Shown: in pieces, positions 1-9,207 of the stretch
Position numbering within the stretch: the first letter of the stretch is position 1
Layout of the letters: the number at the start of each line of letters is the position of its first letter
Origin: Aquamicrobium zhengzhouense
GTDB lineage: Bacteria; Pseudomonadota; Alphaproteobacteria; Rhizobiales; Rhizobiaceae
DNA length: 64,000 nt
Reading direction: 5' to 3'
Assembly: GCF_016124105.1 (NCBI RefSeq)
Contig: NZ_JADGMQ010000009.1
Location: 62,001-126,000 of the forward strand
The notes under the pieces: model-generated
What the model was told of the DNA's origin: nothing
The model's database searches: none
Seen by the model: the letters and a program-made list of their open reading frames with translations, nothing else
Program-made: the position numbers and the translations under genes

Positions 1-1871
1 AACCATTGGCCAATATTGTCCAACCAGGCGCCCTGCCCGATTCGCTGCCGCCACAATTCCGCGTCTGCTTGCGTTGCATCACCTTCAACCGGGACACCAC
101 CGTGAGAGGCGACCCAGAAGGTCCGGGCTTCCTCCGACAGTTTGACCTGTGAAAACACTGGCGCCGGAATCGCGTTCACGGAACTGATGAATATGGCGTC
201 CTGATCGCGCAGAGCATCGGGAGAGTTGGTCAAGGTGACCGGGACTGAGCGTCCCGCGCTCAGTGCAACGCGCGCCATGAGATCTGCGGCGACGGAGAGC
301 GTCGCGGCGTCATTCCGCTCTAGATATATCGGCAAAGGCTCGGTCAGCCGCGTATACGGGAAGCCGGTGCCGCCGAGCGCAGCAAGGTTCGGATGCTGGC
401 CGATACGGGCGAAGTCTGGGATCACGAAACGCGAGGAATTGAAGATCGCCAGACGCGGAGTTTCATCCGACAATCCTACCGCAGTACATGCCTCGTCCTC
501 AGCCGTTTGCAGATTTGCCACGATCGTGACTTCGTTGAGGCCCGGTTTGAAATGCCGCATGGTCATGCGCAGAGGCAGCTGCTCGAGGATAGCGCCCCGC
601 TGATCGTTCAGCGGCATTGAGACCGCAATCGAGCCGTTCACATAAACGTTGATCAGGCTCCCCGGCAGGACGTTAGCGGCATAGCCTGCGTCCAGTAGAA
701 TCTGGGCCTCTCCATAGGAGTCCGCATAGAAGTCGGACGGTACTGCGAATTGGAAGCTGGTGCTGAAACTGCGCCCAGAAAAGCTCTCCGAGCGAATCCC
801 CAGCTCCCGGAACGTCAGTTCGCGGCCGCCTAAAACCATAGGCGCGTTCGGAAGGTGCCACGCTTCCGTAATCACCGTGTCGCGCCTTGTTCCGGCAGCT
901 CGGTCTATCGGCGCAAGAACCTCATCGAGCGCGCTGAGCCATTCGGAACGATTGCGTCCGCTCACGACGAATGTAGGCACGCTGGACTGCCCTTCCGCGA
1001 AGGCGGCAACGGGTCCGGTTGAGCTCGAAGGAAGGCGGACGCCCAGCGCTTCAATTTCGTCATGCGTTCCGAAAAACACACGCAAGCTTGCGTCTTCCTG
1101 TTCAGGGGAAGGTGCGGAGTCGATAACAAAGTCGAGATCCGGCAGGGGCAGATGCAGTGCGATTGCCTGAGCCAGCCGAAGAACGTCTGCGCTGATATCG
1201 CTTTGAGACATGCCGGGTGCGACAATCGCGATTGTCGCGCGGCCTGTGCCGTCTGCGGAGATCGTACGCAGATCCTCGACAGTCGTCAGTTTTGCTGCGG
1301 AGGGATCGCTCGAGCTTATGAAGGTCTGTGCTGCGTTGATGGCGCTCCACAATTCATAGGTCGATTCGATTGTGCAGTCGGTTCGATGGCGCTGACGTGC
1401 TCGCAGCGAGATATCGTTGCGTCCAGCGCGCAGAAGACCTGCAGGGATGTCGACCTGTATGTTCGCCACCCCATCTGCGGAGCGGACCGGCGTATCGATC
1501 ACCGCGGAATCATTGATCAGCAACTGGAGGCGTGATGCTTCTGGCGCGACAACGATGGCGTTGCTGTAGGCGAGTTGCAGTCGCATGGGCGCTTCGGCTT
1601 GCGCCTTGGTCAGGTTCAGTGCCCAGCCTTTGGAGGCGGTCTCACCCCGCAGCATCACATCTCCTGCAGGCAGGAGCCTGCGACGGAATTCGGCTTGTTG
1701 CGGCTGATCTGGAGATGCCAACGGTGATGGTTGCAGCTCGCGCGGTGCTGCGGGCTTTTCTCCCTCTGACTGAAGCGGACGCTCCGGAGACATGTCGAAA
1801 GGTGTGGGCTGGGCATGAAGCGAAGTCGTCGACGCCAGCGCAAGAAACAATGAAAGCGTATATCGGTTCAT
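1..1871 (-). CDS. bcsB: BcsB, periplasmic subunit of cellulose synthase (3' end outside window)
   Basis: The frame is open from the ATG at 1871 down to base 1, so the gene is cut by the window edge. About 623 codons are visible; the family is usually 700-850 residues. A short signal peptide (MNRYTLSLFLALASTTSLHA) is followed by a proline-rich linker and then carbohydrate-binding/flavodoxin-like repeats. The segment around residue 175 with 'RHRTDCTIES' is typical of BcsB. BcsB sits at the inner membrane with BcsA and guides the glucan into the periplasm. Its ATG overlaps the bcsA stop by four bases (ATGA), so the two are translationally coupled. I recognise the family from motifs and from the neighbour bcsA. 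Confidence 0.9.
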   Translation of the reverse strand, partial: MNRYTLSLFLALASTTSLHAQPTPFDMSPERPLQSEGEKPAAPRELQPSPLASPDQPQQAEFRRRLLPAGDVMLRGETASKGWALNLTKAQAEAPMRLQLAYSNAIVVAPEASRLQLLINDSAVIDTPVRSADGVANIQVDIPAGLLRAGRNDISLRARQRHRTDCTIESTYELWSAINAAQTFISSSDPSAAKLTTVEDLRTISADGTGRATIAIVAPGMSQSDISADVLRLAQAIALHLPLPDLDFVIDSAPSPEQEDASLRVFFGTHDEIEALGVRLPSSSTGPVAAFAEGQSSVPTFVVSGRNRSEWLSALDEVLAPIDRAAGTRRDTVITEAWHLPNAPMVLGGRELTFRELGIRSESFSGRSFSTSFQFAVPSDFYADSYGEAQILLDAGYAANVLPGSLINVYVNGSIAVSMPLNDQRGAILEQLPLRMTMRHFKPGLNEVTIVANLQTAEDEACTAVGLSDETPRLAIFNSSRFVIPDFARIGQHPNLAALGGTGFPYTRLTEPLPIYLERNDAATLSVAADLMARVALSAGRSVPVTLTNSPDALRDQDAIFISSVNAIPAPVFSQVKLSEEARTFWVASHGGVPVEGDATQADAELWRQRIGQGAWLDNIGQW

Positions 1872-4060
1872 GACTTTGCCCCGTTTTGCTGGGGTGCAGC
1901 CTGGCGATCATTGCCGCGAAGATAGCGGATCAGATAGGTAATCCCACGCGAGGTCTGGTAGAAGGCTAGCTGGAGGAACCAGATCGTCCCGCCGACCACG
2001 CCTGGATTGCGCCGCCGTGCGGCTTGGAATTGCGACCATTGTTCCGGATTTGCAAATACCAGGTCGGCAACGTAGCGATGGTGGTCGGCTGCGGTGCGCA
2101 TGTACTGGCAGCCCAGAACGAAGGTATCACCTTCCTTGATCTGGTTGCGCACGACTATTGGAAGCATACCGCTGGCGTCCCCGGAGAGGAGCTGGAAGCG
2201 AATAGCCGACTCTCCTTGCGCAACGAACTTTTCGGTGTCGGCAGCGTAGACGCGCACACGCGCCCCATTCACGGATACATCCTCGATCGTGGCAGGAAGC
2301 CAGCTGTCTCCATGCCCGAACTCGCAACGGCGGTTTACCTTGATACGCCTCGTGCTGGTCCACTCCCTGCGCTCGGAAACTACTCCAAGGGCGCAGCCCG
2401 CCAAGATCAGGTTGAGCAGATTCCAGGTGCCGACGACGAGAGTGACATCTGCCTTCCAAGGTTCACTGTAGATGCGCCATATGGACACTCCTGCTGCAAC
2501 CAAAAGGACTGCGAAGATGAGGAAGAAAGGCCGGCTGAGTTCGGAGAGCCTGCTTGTCGAAATGGACTCGTCTTTCGCGGTCACCTTGAAGGTCGGTTTG
2601 CGCGGGTTGATCATAACGGAAATGACTGCAGGCAGCAGATGCACTGACTGGATGTACTCATACAGTTCCGAGATCCATGGCCAGCGGAACCGTCCATAGA
2701 GATAGTTCTGCATCATGAGGTTTACCGTCATGTAACTGAGTGTGTAGGCGAAGAATTCGCCACCCGAAGCGGTAAAGATCTGCAAATCGAGGAAGATGTA
2801 GAACAGCGGCGCGAACAGGAAAATGATGCGCGGAAATGGAAACAGCCAGAACAGCGTTGATGACATGTAGCAAACGCGCTGCGGTATGGTCAGACCGCGC
2901 TTCAGCAATGGAAAGCGGAAGCGCAGGATCTGCATCATGCCTTGGGCCCAGCGGCTTCGCTGGCCAATAAAGCTCGCGAATGACGCAGGTTGCAGACCTG
3001 CGATCAGCGGCTTGTCGACATAGACGCTGTTCCAGCCCCGGGAGTGCAGTTCGACTGCAGTCTCGCAGTCCTCCGTGATCGAGACGCCGGAAAAGCCATT
3101 CGACTCCGTGAGAGCAGCGCGGCTCAAAACGGCAGCTGAGCCGCAGAAGAATGATGCGTTCCATTTGTCCAGCCCGCGCTGGATGACGCCATAGAACATC
3201 TCGTTCTCTGACGGCATCTTCTCGAACGTGCGCAAATTGCGCTCGACCGGGTCGGGGTTCAGGAAGAAATGCGGTGTCTGGACGAGGAAGAGCTTAGGGT
3301 CTTCCTTGAAGTAGCCCACTGTCTCCTGCAGGAAGCTGCGCGTTGGTGCGTGGTCGGCGTCAAATACAGCGATCAGGTCGCCGTCTGAGTGCGCCAAACC
3401 GTTGTTGAGATTTCCGGCCTTTGCGTGCTCATTGCGTTCGCGGGTCAGATAATTGACGCCAAGATCAGCGCATAGCTGCTGTAGCTCAACATGGCGCTTC
3501 TGAGCGGCTTGTGCGGTGGGAATATCGTCGGAGTTGCGCTTTTGAACCGTGCCGCCATCATCGAGTAGCCATACAGTTACCAGATCAGCCGGATAATCCA
3601 TTGCCTTGGCAGCTGCCATGGTGTCGGCCAGGAGAGACGAGTTTTCATCATAGCTTGGAATGAAGACGTCAACGCGCGGCAAATCTTCTTGCGCCACTGG
3701 TCGTGCTTCACGCGAAGGCAGTGGCTTGGCAACGATGAACAAGCTGAGGAACAGCATGAAGACGCTGTACATCTCGGCGAGGTAAAGAAGCAGGCCGGGG
3801 ATGAAGTTCTCGAGCTGGCTCACCGGCGGAATTGTGCTCGTCGTGCGCCAATACACGTAGCGCATCACGAGCGCGGTGCCGAGGGCAAGAGCGATTAGCC
3901 GCCAGGTGCCCCCAAGGCGCAGCAATTTCATCGTGATCATGATGGCGAGAACGATGCCGCCGAGAACGAGATGGGTTTGAAGGTTGATGGGAAGCGAGAC
4001 GATAAATATCGTCCCTGCTGCCAGAATCGCCCACACCAACCCTACGAAAACTTTACCCAT
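1868..4060 (-). CDS. bcsA: BcsA, cellulose synthase catalytic subunit (UDP-forming)
   Basis: This 730-residue inner-membrane GT2 glycosyltransferase polymerises UDP-glucose into beta-1,4-glucan. Membrane segments lie at about residues 5-115 and 395-545. The catalytic core has LLDDGG at about 166, FDADH with the DxD aspartates at 234 and 236, SITED with the base aspartate at about 331, and QRSRW (the QxxRW signature) at 367-371. After the last membrane segments comes a PilZ domain with the arginine-rich RxxxR stretch near residue 570 and the DVSVNG motif, so activation by cyclic di-GMP is expected. The gene lies between bcsN and bcsB; the stop overlaps the bcsB start. Length and all key residues are normal. 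Confidence 0.97.
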   Translation of the reverse strand: MGKVFVGLVWAILAAGTIFIVSLPINLQTHLVLGGIVLAIMITMKLLRLGGTWRLIALALGTALVMRYVYWRTTSTIPPVSQLENFIPGLLLYLAEMYSVFMLFLSLFIVAKPLPSREARPVAQEDLPRVDVFIPSYDENSSLLADTMAAAKAMDYPADLVTVWLLDDGGTVQKRNSDDIPTAQAAQKRHVELQQLCADLGVNYLTRERNEHAKAGNLNNGLAHSDGDLIAVFDADHAPTRSFLQETVGYFKEDPKLFLVQTPHFFLNPDPVERNLRTFEKMPSENEMFYGVIQRGLDKWNASFFCGSAAVLSRAALTESNGFSGVSITEDCETAVELHSRGWNSVYVDKPLIAGLQPASFASFIGQRSRWAQGMMQILRFRFPLLKRGLTIPQRVCYMSSTLFWLFPFPRIIFLFAPLFYIFLDLQIFTASGGEFFAYTLSYMTVNLMMQNYLYGRFRWPWISELYEYIQSVHLLPAVISVMINPRKPTFKVTAKDESISTSRLSELSRPFFLIFAVLLVAAGVSIWRIYSEPWKADVTLVVGTWNLLNLILAGCALGVVSERREWTSTRRIKVNRRCEFGHGDSWLPATIEDVSVNGARVRVYAADTEKFVAQGESAIRFQLLSGDASGMLPIVVRNQIKEGDTFVLGCQYMRTAADHHRYVADLVFANPEQWSQFQAARRRNPGVVGGTIWFLQLAFYQTSRGITYLIRYLRGNDRQAAPQQNGAKS

Positions 4061-4173
4061 CCAATTACCTCAGAGTGCTTTTTTGGCGTCACGCGGAACG
4101 TCTCCGAGTCACGACATGAGACAAGTGGATTTAAGATACCTGCCGGCCAATTGTCTGGATGCCTTCCAAACCC

Positions 4174-4207
4174 TACCATGGTTAACAGCTGGTAACTGAC
4201 CATGGTG
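4174..4207. promoter_or_regulatory. Near-palindrome between bcsN and bcsA
   Basis: In the 157-base gap before bcsA, two copies of CCATGGT flank GTTAACAGCTGGTAAC, which is itself close to a palindrome centred on CAGCTG. It lies upstream of bcsA on the minus strand and could be an operator or a weak terminator after bcsN. There is no T-run on either side, so a regulatory site is the better guess. No regulator can be named. Confidence 0.25.
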
Positions 4208-4217
4208 CCGTCGCAAA

Positions 4218-5168
4218 TTATTCTTCGATTACAGGCGGGGCAGGAACCTGCGGCGTTGTCTGTGTCGAAGAAAGCGCGGGGGGAAGCGGAACCACCGGCG
4301 CGTTTACGGGGACCGGAGGCAGAGCGGGAGCGGATGTCACAACCGCCGCCGCAGCTGGTTGGGGACGTCGGGTCGGTCGTGGCGCGGATAGGTCACGCGG
4401 AGCGGATACCGTGATCAGCTCCGAGCCTGACAATCCGCGAGGATGGATCGGCTGCCCGGTAACGCCAAGGCGCGGGTCGGCAGCGGGGACCGTCCCGTAC
4501 GGGTTCCATGTGTACCCAGCGAAGGCGCTGTTGATCGTGTACCCGTACATGACGGCGAGCAAGCCATCCTCGGTCGCTCCGGTTTGACAAAGCCGGAGCC
4601 TTACCTGAACGGATCCGCGTGTTGCCAGACTTGCGTCCGACTTCAATCCCGAAATGCGTTGCCAGGCGTAAAGGCACAGATCGCCGGAATGGGACCGGCC
4701 GGTGGCGTAGCCGAACGGGCCGTAGCTATTTTGGACGTAGAGTGGAGACCGGACCATCCGGATGCCCGGCAGTGCATGGCGCATCTCGCGCGCGACGACG
4801 CTTTCGGACGGAGGGGTATCGCTCAGAGGTGTGTCGCCACCGCTTGAGCCGACTGGCCCGAAAAACTGAATCTGAAGCGTGTTCTGTCCGGGTACTTTTG
4901 CGGAGGTCGACAGTACGATCTCTTGCTGGATCGCGTTAGCGAACACGCGCTCCACGACGCCAATAACAGCCGGTCCTCCAGGTGGAGGAAGAGCCATGGC
5001 ATCAGTGATCTCACGTTCGCGGCTCAAGGCCGATTCTTCAAGTCGAACTGGTTGCTGGGCGCAAGCGGCGAGCGCGATGCACGCAGTGGCTAGCGCAATG
5101 GCCGCGACCGGGCGAACAATCGCGGTTGCGACCTTGGATCCTCGTAGGATGAAAATATCAGCTGACAT
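4218..5168 (-). CDS. bcsN: BcsN, cellulose biosynthesis lipoprotein
   Basis: This protein of about 316 residues has a hydrophobic signal ending in the lipobox IALAAC (lipidation cysteine near residue 35 from this start), so it should be a lipoprotein facing the periplasm. The body matches what I know of the rhizobial BcsN family, whose members are encoded just upstream of bcsA; its molecular role is not established. The C-terminal 80 residues are rich in proline and alanine and look disordered. I chose the ATG at 5168 over an upstream TTG at 5198 because it leaves a normal-length signal sequence. The order bcsN-bcsA-bcsB on the minus strand suggests one operon, with a 157-base gap before bcsA. 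Confidence 0.8.
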   Translation of the reverse strand: MSADIFILRGSKVATAIVRPVAAIALATACIALAACAQQPVRLEESALSREREITDAMALPPPGGPAVIGVVERVFANAIQQEIVLSTSAKVPGQNTLQIQFFGPVGSSGGDTPLSDTPPSESVVAREMRHALPGIRMVRSPLYVQNSYGPFGYATGRSHSGDLCLYAWQRISGLKSDASLATRGSVQVRLRLCQTGATEDGLLAVMYGYTINSAFAGYTWNPYGTVPAADPRLGVTGQPIHPRGLSGSELITVSAPRDLSAPRPTRRPQPAAAAVVTSAPALPPVPVNAPVVPLPPALSSTQTTPQVPAPPVIEE

Positions 5169-5362
5169 AATGCGAATCAGATCGACCCTTGCTGCCAAAA
5201 TACTTAGCGCGTGTTAACCATACGCGGAAGCCCTTATGCAACCTGCGCGCTAGTTGCGGGGAGGTGTGGCCTTGAAGTGTCACCCTGCGCAACCAAGATC
5301 AGATGTTGGTGGGCGTTGCCCTCCGTTGCTTGCTCTGTCGATCTGGTTTTTGAGAGGAAGTA

Positions 5363-5725
5363 ATGACTGACGTTGCATTCCCGACCCCTGTTCTGTTGCG
5401 CATGGCTGGTCGTGGCGAGCGCCAGGTGTCGACGAGTTTTGAGACTCTGGAGTGTCTGGAGCGCGAATGGCCTGAATGGGCGCGCGGGCGCCGCTGGCGC
5501 AGCGCCGTTACAACGTGTCGCGATTCGCTGGATGGCTGGCGGACCGGTGTGGACGCACAGCGCAGCTTTTTGCGCGCGGCGGAGGCTGCGGGGCTCCTGC
5601 CGGTTGGCAAGCGGACCCGGACCGTCCAGCGGTGGGGCTTTTCAGGTCCGACGAGTGCCCAAAATCATCTGAAAAAACAGCCCGCAAGGCGAATTCGCCA
5701 TTCTGGTGCAAGAGCGGGGCGCTAG
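5363..5725 (+). CDS. DUF982-family small protein
   Basis: The first 85 or so residues of this 120-residue protein have the DUF982 pattern common in Hyphomicrobiales: a 'RQVSTSFETLECLEREWP' segment, then a helix with a conserved cysteine ('AVTTCRDSLDGW') and an 'AQRSFLRAAEAAGLL' helix. No function is known for the family. The C-terminal 30 residues are basic and look unlike the family, possibly extra tail. The ATG follows AGAGGA with four bases between. It is followed by a small zinc-ribbon gene in the same direction, and both lie between the bcs genes and ftsK. Confidence 0.7.
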   Translation: MTDVAFPTPVLLRMAGRGERQVSTSFETLECLEREWPEWARGRRWRSAVTTCRDSLDGWRTGVDAQRSFLRAAEAAGLLPVGKRTRTVQRWGFSGPTSAQNHLKKQPARRIRHSGARAGR

Positions 5726-5824
5726 CCTCATTCTCTGCCCCAATTTGGTGACAATCAGGCGGCAACAGGATCGCGTTGACGCAATGATTGCGATCACGCC
5801 CTTGTTTTCACGTGGAGGTTGAAG

Positions 5825-6004
5825 GTGTCCCGCTCGTTGTACTGCCCTTCGTGTCATACGCACCGACCGAAGGCTGCAACTAAATGTCCGTACTGCCGCA
5901 ATGCATACGGCCCTATTGATAGTCCGCCAGATCATCTTTTTGCGGACCCGAGCGGTGAGACGCATAGCGCACCTCCACGATCGGTTCGGGCGACCGGCGG
6001 CTGA
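5825..6004 (+). CDS. Small zinc-ribbon protein (two CxxC knuckles)
   Basis: This 59-residue protein carries two cysteine pairs, CPSC near residue 7 and CPYC near residue 22, separated by a short basic loop. This is the usual layout of a minimal zinc ribbon. The rest is proline- and serine-rich. The GTG at 5825 is preferred over the TTG at 5819 because GGAGG (5814-5818) lies six bases before it, whereas it touches the TTG. A strong hairpin follows at 6088. The function is unknown; nucleic-acid or protein binding would be typical for such a fold. It is short, so it may be missed by gene finders. Confidence 0.6.
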   Translation: MSRSLYCPSCHTHRPKAATKCPYCRNAYGPIDSPPDHLFADPSGETHSAPPRSVRATGG

Positions 6005-6351
6005 TTTTAGATCAGTTTGCCGAGCTTCAGGTTGACGCCTTTAGGGCTCGCGTCTTGGGAAGTCTGACGCCTGTGCTGCAGGCTGGTGTGGGGCCACGCG
6101 GCCCCACCTTTGTTTCATTCGTGGCGTTTCGATCGCTGCGAGAGCATCCGCCGCATCGTCGAATGACGGAACTGCTTTGAACTGCTCAAGTCCGAAGCTG
6201 TGCGGTCAGGCATTGACGAGTTTACGTTACGTCATCCGCTCCAGAGCCGGCGATTTGACCGCGATCTCATCACTTTTACCGATTTTGGAAGGACCTGTTA
6301 ACCAACGTTTCCTATCCCTCGTAGTGCCAATCCAGTCGTGAGTCTTTGAGT
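6005..6351. other. Intergenic gap before ftsK
   Basis: These 347 bases hold no convincing gene. The only clear element is the hairpin at 6088-6107. The ftsK promoter should lie between 6110 and 6350, but I could not pick out a clear -35/-10 pair. Confidence 0.5.
6088..6114 (+). terminator. Intrinsic terminator after the zinc-ribbon gene
   Basis: A perfect 8-bp stem GTGGGGCC / GGCCCCAC with loop ACGC is followed by a T-rich tail (CTTTGTTT). It ends the small-gene transcript before ftsK. Confidence 0.7.
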
Positions 6352-8856
6352 ATGTCGTCCATGCGTTCACCCAGGTCCACTCCGTTGGAAATCGTCTCGC
6401 GGAATGACACGCACTTGCCGAGGGGCGAGGCGTCGCAAGGCCATGCAGACGACCAGCCTCCCGCATGGGACAACCATTTTTACATCGCGCCGAACGTGCG
6501 GTTCACGCGCACGCCCGATCGGATGCTGAGGAAAACCACCGACGAAGTTAAGCCCGAGCCCGCGCCTCAGGCGAGCCTTGTCACGTCAGGTGCAGCGCCA
6601 AACATCCCCGCCCGGACCATGATTCCGGTGGCTCCAGTTCAGGACGTACCAATCGAGCCACTGGTTGAAGCGGCCGCGCCTGAAGGGGTTTCGCATGTCG
6701 TTGCGGTCGCAAATGAAGATGCTGCTCCTTTAGTCCCGCTTCGGCAGGTCGCGTCGACGGTAGTGACACCCGCCCCGCCCGCTACTCCGGCAAACCCGAC
6801 ACGCGTCTATCCGCAGGATCAGCCAGTTGTGCAGGCCGCGGAACCCGCAGCGCCCGCGGCGGTAGAAGAGGTTAAGCCGAGCGCAACCGAGCCGGTCAAT
6901 ATCGTCCCTTCCGATAATCAGCTGTCTTATCTCTCTGATTTCGCATTCTTTGAGCTCGGAGCGCCTACGCTGGTCGTTCCTGAAGCCGAGCCAGATGCGA
7001 TCGCGGCCGAGGACGTTTGTAAGCCGGTTGAGGTTGTCGCGGAAAAGCCTGCGCACGTAGCTCAGGTGGTGCCAATGCAGCCCGTTGACATCGCATCTCT
7101 TTATCGGGTGATCGAATGTGCTGTTGCAGAGCGGTCATTTGCGGAAGCAACCGAGCCGCAAACGGAAAGTTCTTCCGTTTCGCAGACCGAGCCTGAGGTT
7201 GAAGTAGCGGCAGCACGTCACGAAGCGGCTTCCTCCTCCACTCCGAAGCAGCCACAGACGCTATCCTCCGTAGTCACGCCGCTACGTGCGCCCTCGCTTC
7301 CCCTGGCAGGCGCGGTGTCTGCTGCAAATTTCGGTGGCGACTATGAGTTCCCGACACCGGAATTCTTGCAATTGCCGCCGGAAGGTCAGGGTTTCTATAT
7401 GTCGCAGGAGAGGCTGGAACAAAATGCCGACCTCCTGGAAACCGTCCTGCAGGATTTCGGCGTTCGTGGTGAAATCATCAACGTCAATCCGGGACCGGTG
7501 GTCACGCTCTATGAGTTCGAGCCAGCGCCGGGTGTAAAATCAAGCCGAGTCATCGGCCTCACTGAAGACATTGCGCGGTCAATGTCAGCCATCTCCGCAC
7601 GTGTTGCGGTCATTCCTGGCCGGAACGTCATCGGTATCGAGCTGCCCAACGAAAGCCGCGAGACCGTATATTTCCGCGAGCTCATCGAGAGTGAAGGGTA
7701 CAAGGACAGCAGCTACAAGTTGGCGCTGTGCCTTGGAAAGACCATTGGCGGTGAGCCGGTGATCGCCGAGCTCGCGAAAATGCCCCACCTGCTTGTTGCC
7801 GGCACGACTGGGTCCGGCAAATCGGTCGCGATCAATACGATGATCTTGTCGCTGCTCTACCGCCTCAAGCCGGAAGAGTGCCGCCTGATCATGGTTGATC
7901 CGAAGATGCTTGAATTGTCCGTTTATGACGGCATCCCGCATCTCCTCACGCCGGTCGTCACCGATCCGAAGAAGGCCGTGACCGCGCTGAAGTGGGCGGT
8001 GCGTGAGATGGAAGACCGCTATCGCAAGATGGCGCGGCTCGGTGTTCGGAATATTGACGGCTTCAACCAGCGTGCGGCAATCGCGCGCGACAAGGGCGAA
8101 GTTGTCACCATGCAGGTTCAGACTGGCTTCGAAAAGGGAACCGGCGAGCCGCTTTATGAGGATCAGGAAATCGATCTGACGCCAATGCCGTATATCGTCG
8201 TCATCGTCGACGAGATGGCAGACCTGATGATGGTCGCTGGTAAGGAGATCGAGGGAGCGATTCAGCGTCTGGCTCAGATGGCGCGTGCTGCTGGTATCCA
8301 TCTCATCATGGCTACACAGCGTCCTTCGGTTGATGTGATCACCGGCACCATCAAGGCGAATTTCCCGACGCGCATTTCGTTCCAGGTAACGTCGAAAATC
8401 GATAGCCGAACGATATTGGGTGAGCAGGGTGCCGAACAGCTGCTTGGCCAGGGAGACATGCTGCACACAGCTGGCGGGGGGAGGATCTCCCGCGTGCACG
8501 GACCTTTTGTTTCAGACGAGGAAGTCGAGCGTGTCGTTGCACATCTGAAGCTGCAGGGCCGCCCGGAATATCTCGACACCGTTACCGCGGATGAAGAGGA
8601 TGAGGTCGAAGAGGTCGACGACGCGCCGGTGTTCGACAAGAGCGCGCTGGCTTCAGAGGACAATCCCGATGCGATGTTCGAAGAGGCGGTGAAGATCGTT
8701 CTTCGCGACAAGAAGTGCTCGACCTCGTACATCCAGCGCCGCCTGGGGATTGGATATAATCGTGCCGCCTCTCTTGTGGAGCGCATGGAACAAGAGGGCC
8801 TTGTCGGTGCGCCCAACCATGTCGGGAAGCGCGAGATCCTCGGTGGTCGAGCCTAG
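6352..8856 (+). CDS. ftsK: FtsK/SpoIIIE-family DNA translocase lacking the N-terminal membrane domain
   Basis: An ATP-driven double-stranded DNA pump of about 834 residues. The first 320 residues are a low-complexity Pro/Ala/Val/Glu linker with no membrane segments. Then come the alpha domain, the motor with Walker A GTTGSGKS at about 484 and Walker B '[10 protein letters not shown]' near 620, and a C-terminal gamma winged helix (about 773-834) that would read polar KOPS-type sites. Canonical FtsK anchors to the septum through four membrane helices; these are absent, so this is the soluble type that several rhizobia carry as a second copy. The start could be TTG 6346, ATG 6352 or ATG 6361. 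It is transcribed alone and ends at a strong terminator. Confidence 0.92.
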   Translation: MSSMRSPRSTPLEIVSRNDTHLPRGEASQGHADDQPPAWDNHFYIAPNVRFTRTPDRMLRKTTDEVKPEPAPQASLVTSGAAPNIPARTMIPVAPVQDVPIEPLVEAAAPEGVSHVVAVANEDAAPLVPLRQVASTVVTPAPPATPANPTRVYPQDQPVVQAAEPAAPAAVEEVKPSATEPVNIVPSDNQLSYLSDFAFFELGAPTLVVPEAEPDAIAAEDVCKPVEVVAEKPAHVAQVVPMQPVDIASLYRVIECAVAERSFAEATEPQTESSSVSQTEPEVEVAAARHEAASSSTPKQPQTLSSVVTPLRAPSLPLAGAVSAANFGGDYEFPTPEFLQLPPEGQGFYMSQERLEQNADLLETVLQDFGVRGEIINVNPGPVVTLYEFEPAPGVKSSRVIGLTEDIARSMSAISARVAVIPGRNVIGIELPNESRETVYFRELIESEGYKDSSYKLALCLGKTIGGEPVIAELAKMPHLLVAGTTGSGKSVAINTMILSLLYRLKPEECRLIMVDPKMLELSVYDGIPHLLTPVVTDPKKAVTALKWAVREMEDRYRKMARLGVRNIDGFNQRAAIARDKGEVVTMQVQTGFEKGTGEPLYEDQEIDLTPMPYIVVIVDEMADLMMVAGKEIEGAIQRLAQMARAAGIHLIMATQRPSVDVITGTIKANFPTRISFQVTSKIDSRTILGEQGAEQLLGQGDMLHTAGGGRISRVHGPFVSDEEVERVVAHLKLQGRPEYLDTVTADEEDEVEEVDDAPVFDKSALASEDNPDAMFEEAVKIVLRDKKCSTSYIQRRLGIGYNRAASLVERMEQEGLVGAPNHVGKREILGGRA

Positions 8857-8880
8857 CTTTCCTCATTGAAGGTTTCGACG

Positions 8881-8914
8881 AAAACGGCGGGGGTGACCCG
8901 CCGTTTTCTGTTTT
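8881..8914 (+). terminator. Intrinsic terminator of ftsK
   Basis: A near-perfect stem AAAACGGCGGG / CCCGCCGTTTT with a five-base loop (GGTGA) is followed by CTGTTTT. It should stop ftsK transcription, which matters for reading the second terminator at 9146. Confidence 0.9.
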
Positions 8915-9072
8915 ATGACAGGTTCGTGTCCCCAGCCTGTGGACAAGGTCGCCACCGAGCCCTTCAACACGAGTATCCTCTGCCCGTCATTTGAGCACAT
9001 TGGCGAGGCGGAATGTGCATCTGCGCAACTTTGTGCGTGGTTTAGAAGTAGAGCGCCAAATCCGCCGCGAAA

Positions 9073-9090
9073 ATTGCGTCCCCGCGCAAT
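9073..9090 (+). promoter_or_regulatory. Hexaloop stem-loop 1 in the amiC leader
   Basis: A perfect 6-bp stem ATTGCG / CGCAAT closes the six-base loop TCCCCG. It is a candidate first arm of an ANTAR-type RNA target and lies 73 bases before the terminator. Confidence 0.45.
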
Positions 9091-9145
9091 AGTCCTTCCA
9101 AAGATCGGAACTCAGCGCTAGACTGCCTTCAAATATTGGCATCCG

Positions 9146-9191
9146 AGCCCCGTTTCGACCGCGTCTTCGCGCGGTTCGGTGCGGGGCTTTT
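9146..9191 (+). terminator. Intrinsic terminator in the amiC leader
   Basis: The outer stem AGCCCCG / CGGGGCT (9146-9152 with 9182-9188) encloses an inner stem ACCGCG / CGCGGT with six-base loop TCTTCG (9158-9175); intervening bases pair partly. TTTT follows. It stands about 17 bases before the amiC ATG, with no other gene between it and the ftsK terminator. A conditional (attenuation) role is the natural reading. Confidence 0.75.
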
Positions 9192-9207
9192 CACGTTGGG
9201 CTTCCGC

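Larger units (their letters stand above)
8915..9207 (+). promoter_or_regulatory. Candidate antitermination leader of the amiC-amiR operon
   Basis: This 293-base stretch has no gene. It lies between the ftsK terminator (8881-8907) and amiC. It contains a 6-bp stem with a six-base loop (9073-9090) and a second stem with a six-base loop (9158-9175) inside a long terminator (9146-9191). Since ftsK already has its own terminator, this one must act on a transcript that begins within the leader. The second gene of the operon, AmiR, belongs to the ANTAR family, whose members bind paired hexaloop hairpins and prevent termination. The loops here are TCCCCG and TCTTCG, not the known A-first, G-fourth ANTAR pattern, so the assignment is inference. 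No clear promoter was found. Confidence 0.55.

Noticed and set aside
226-603. Plus-strand reading frame of 125 codons at the left edge
   Set aside because: It lies antisense to bcsB, whose minus-strand frame is open through the window edge and matches the BcsB family.
2024-2647. Plus-strand frame of 207 codons
   Set aside because: Antisense shadow of bcsA; no recognisable family and no ribosome site.
7585-8499. Minus-strand frame of 304 codons
   Set aside because: Antisense to the conserved ftsK motor domain; an artefact of GC-rich codon use.
9001-9020. Possible sigma-54 promoter (TGGC...TGTGCA) upstream of amiC
   Set aside because: The GG and GC elements are 13 bases apart instead of 10, so the spacing is wrong.
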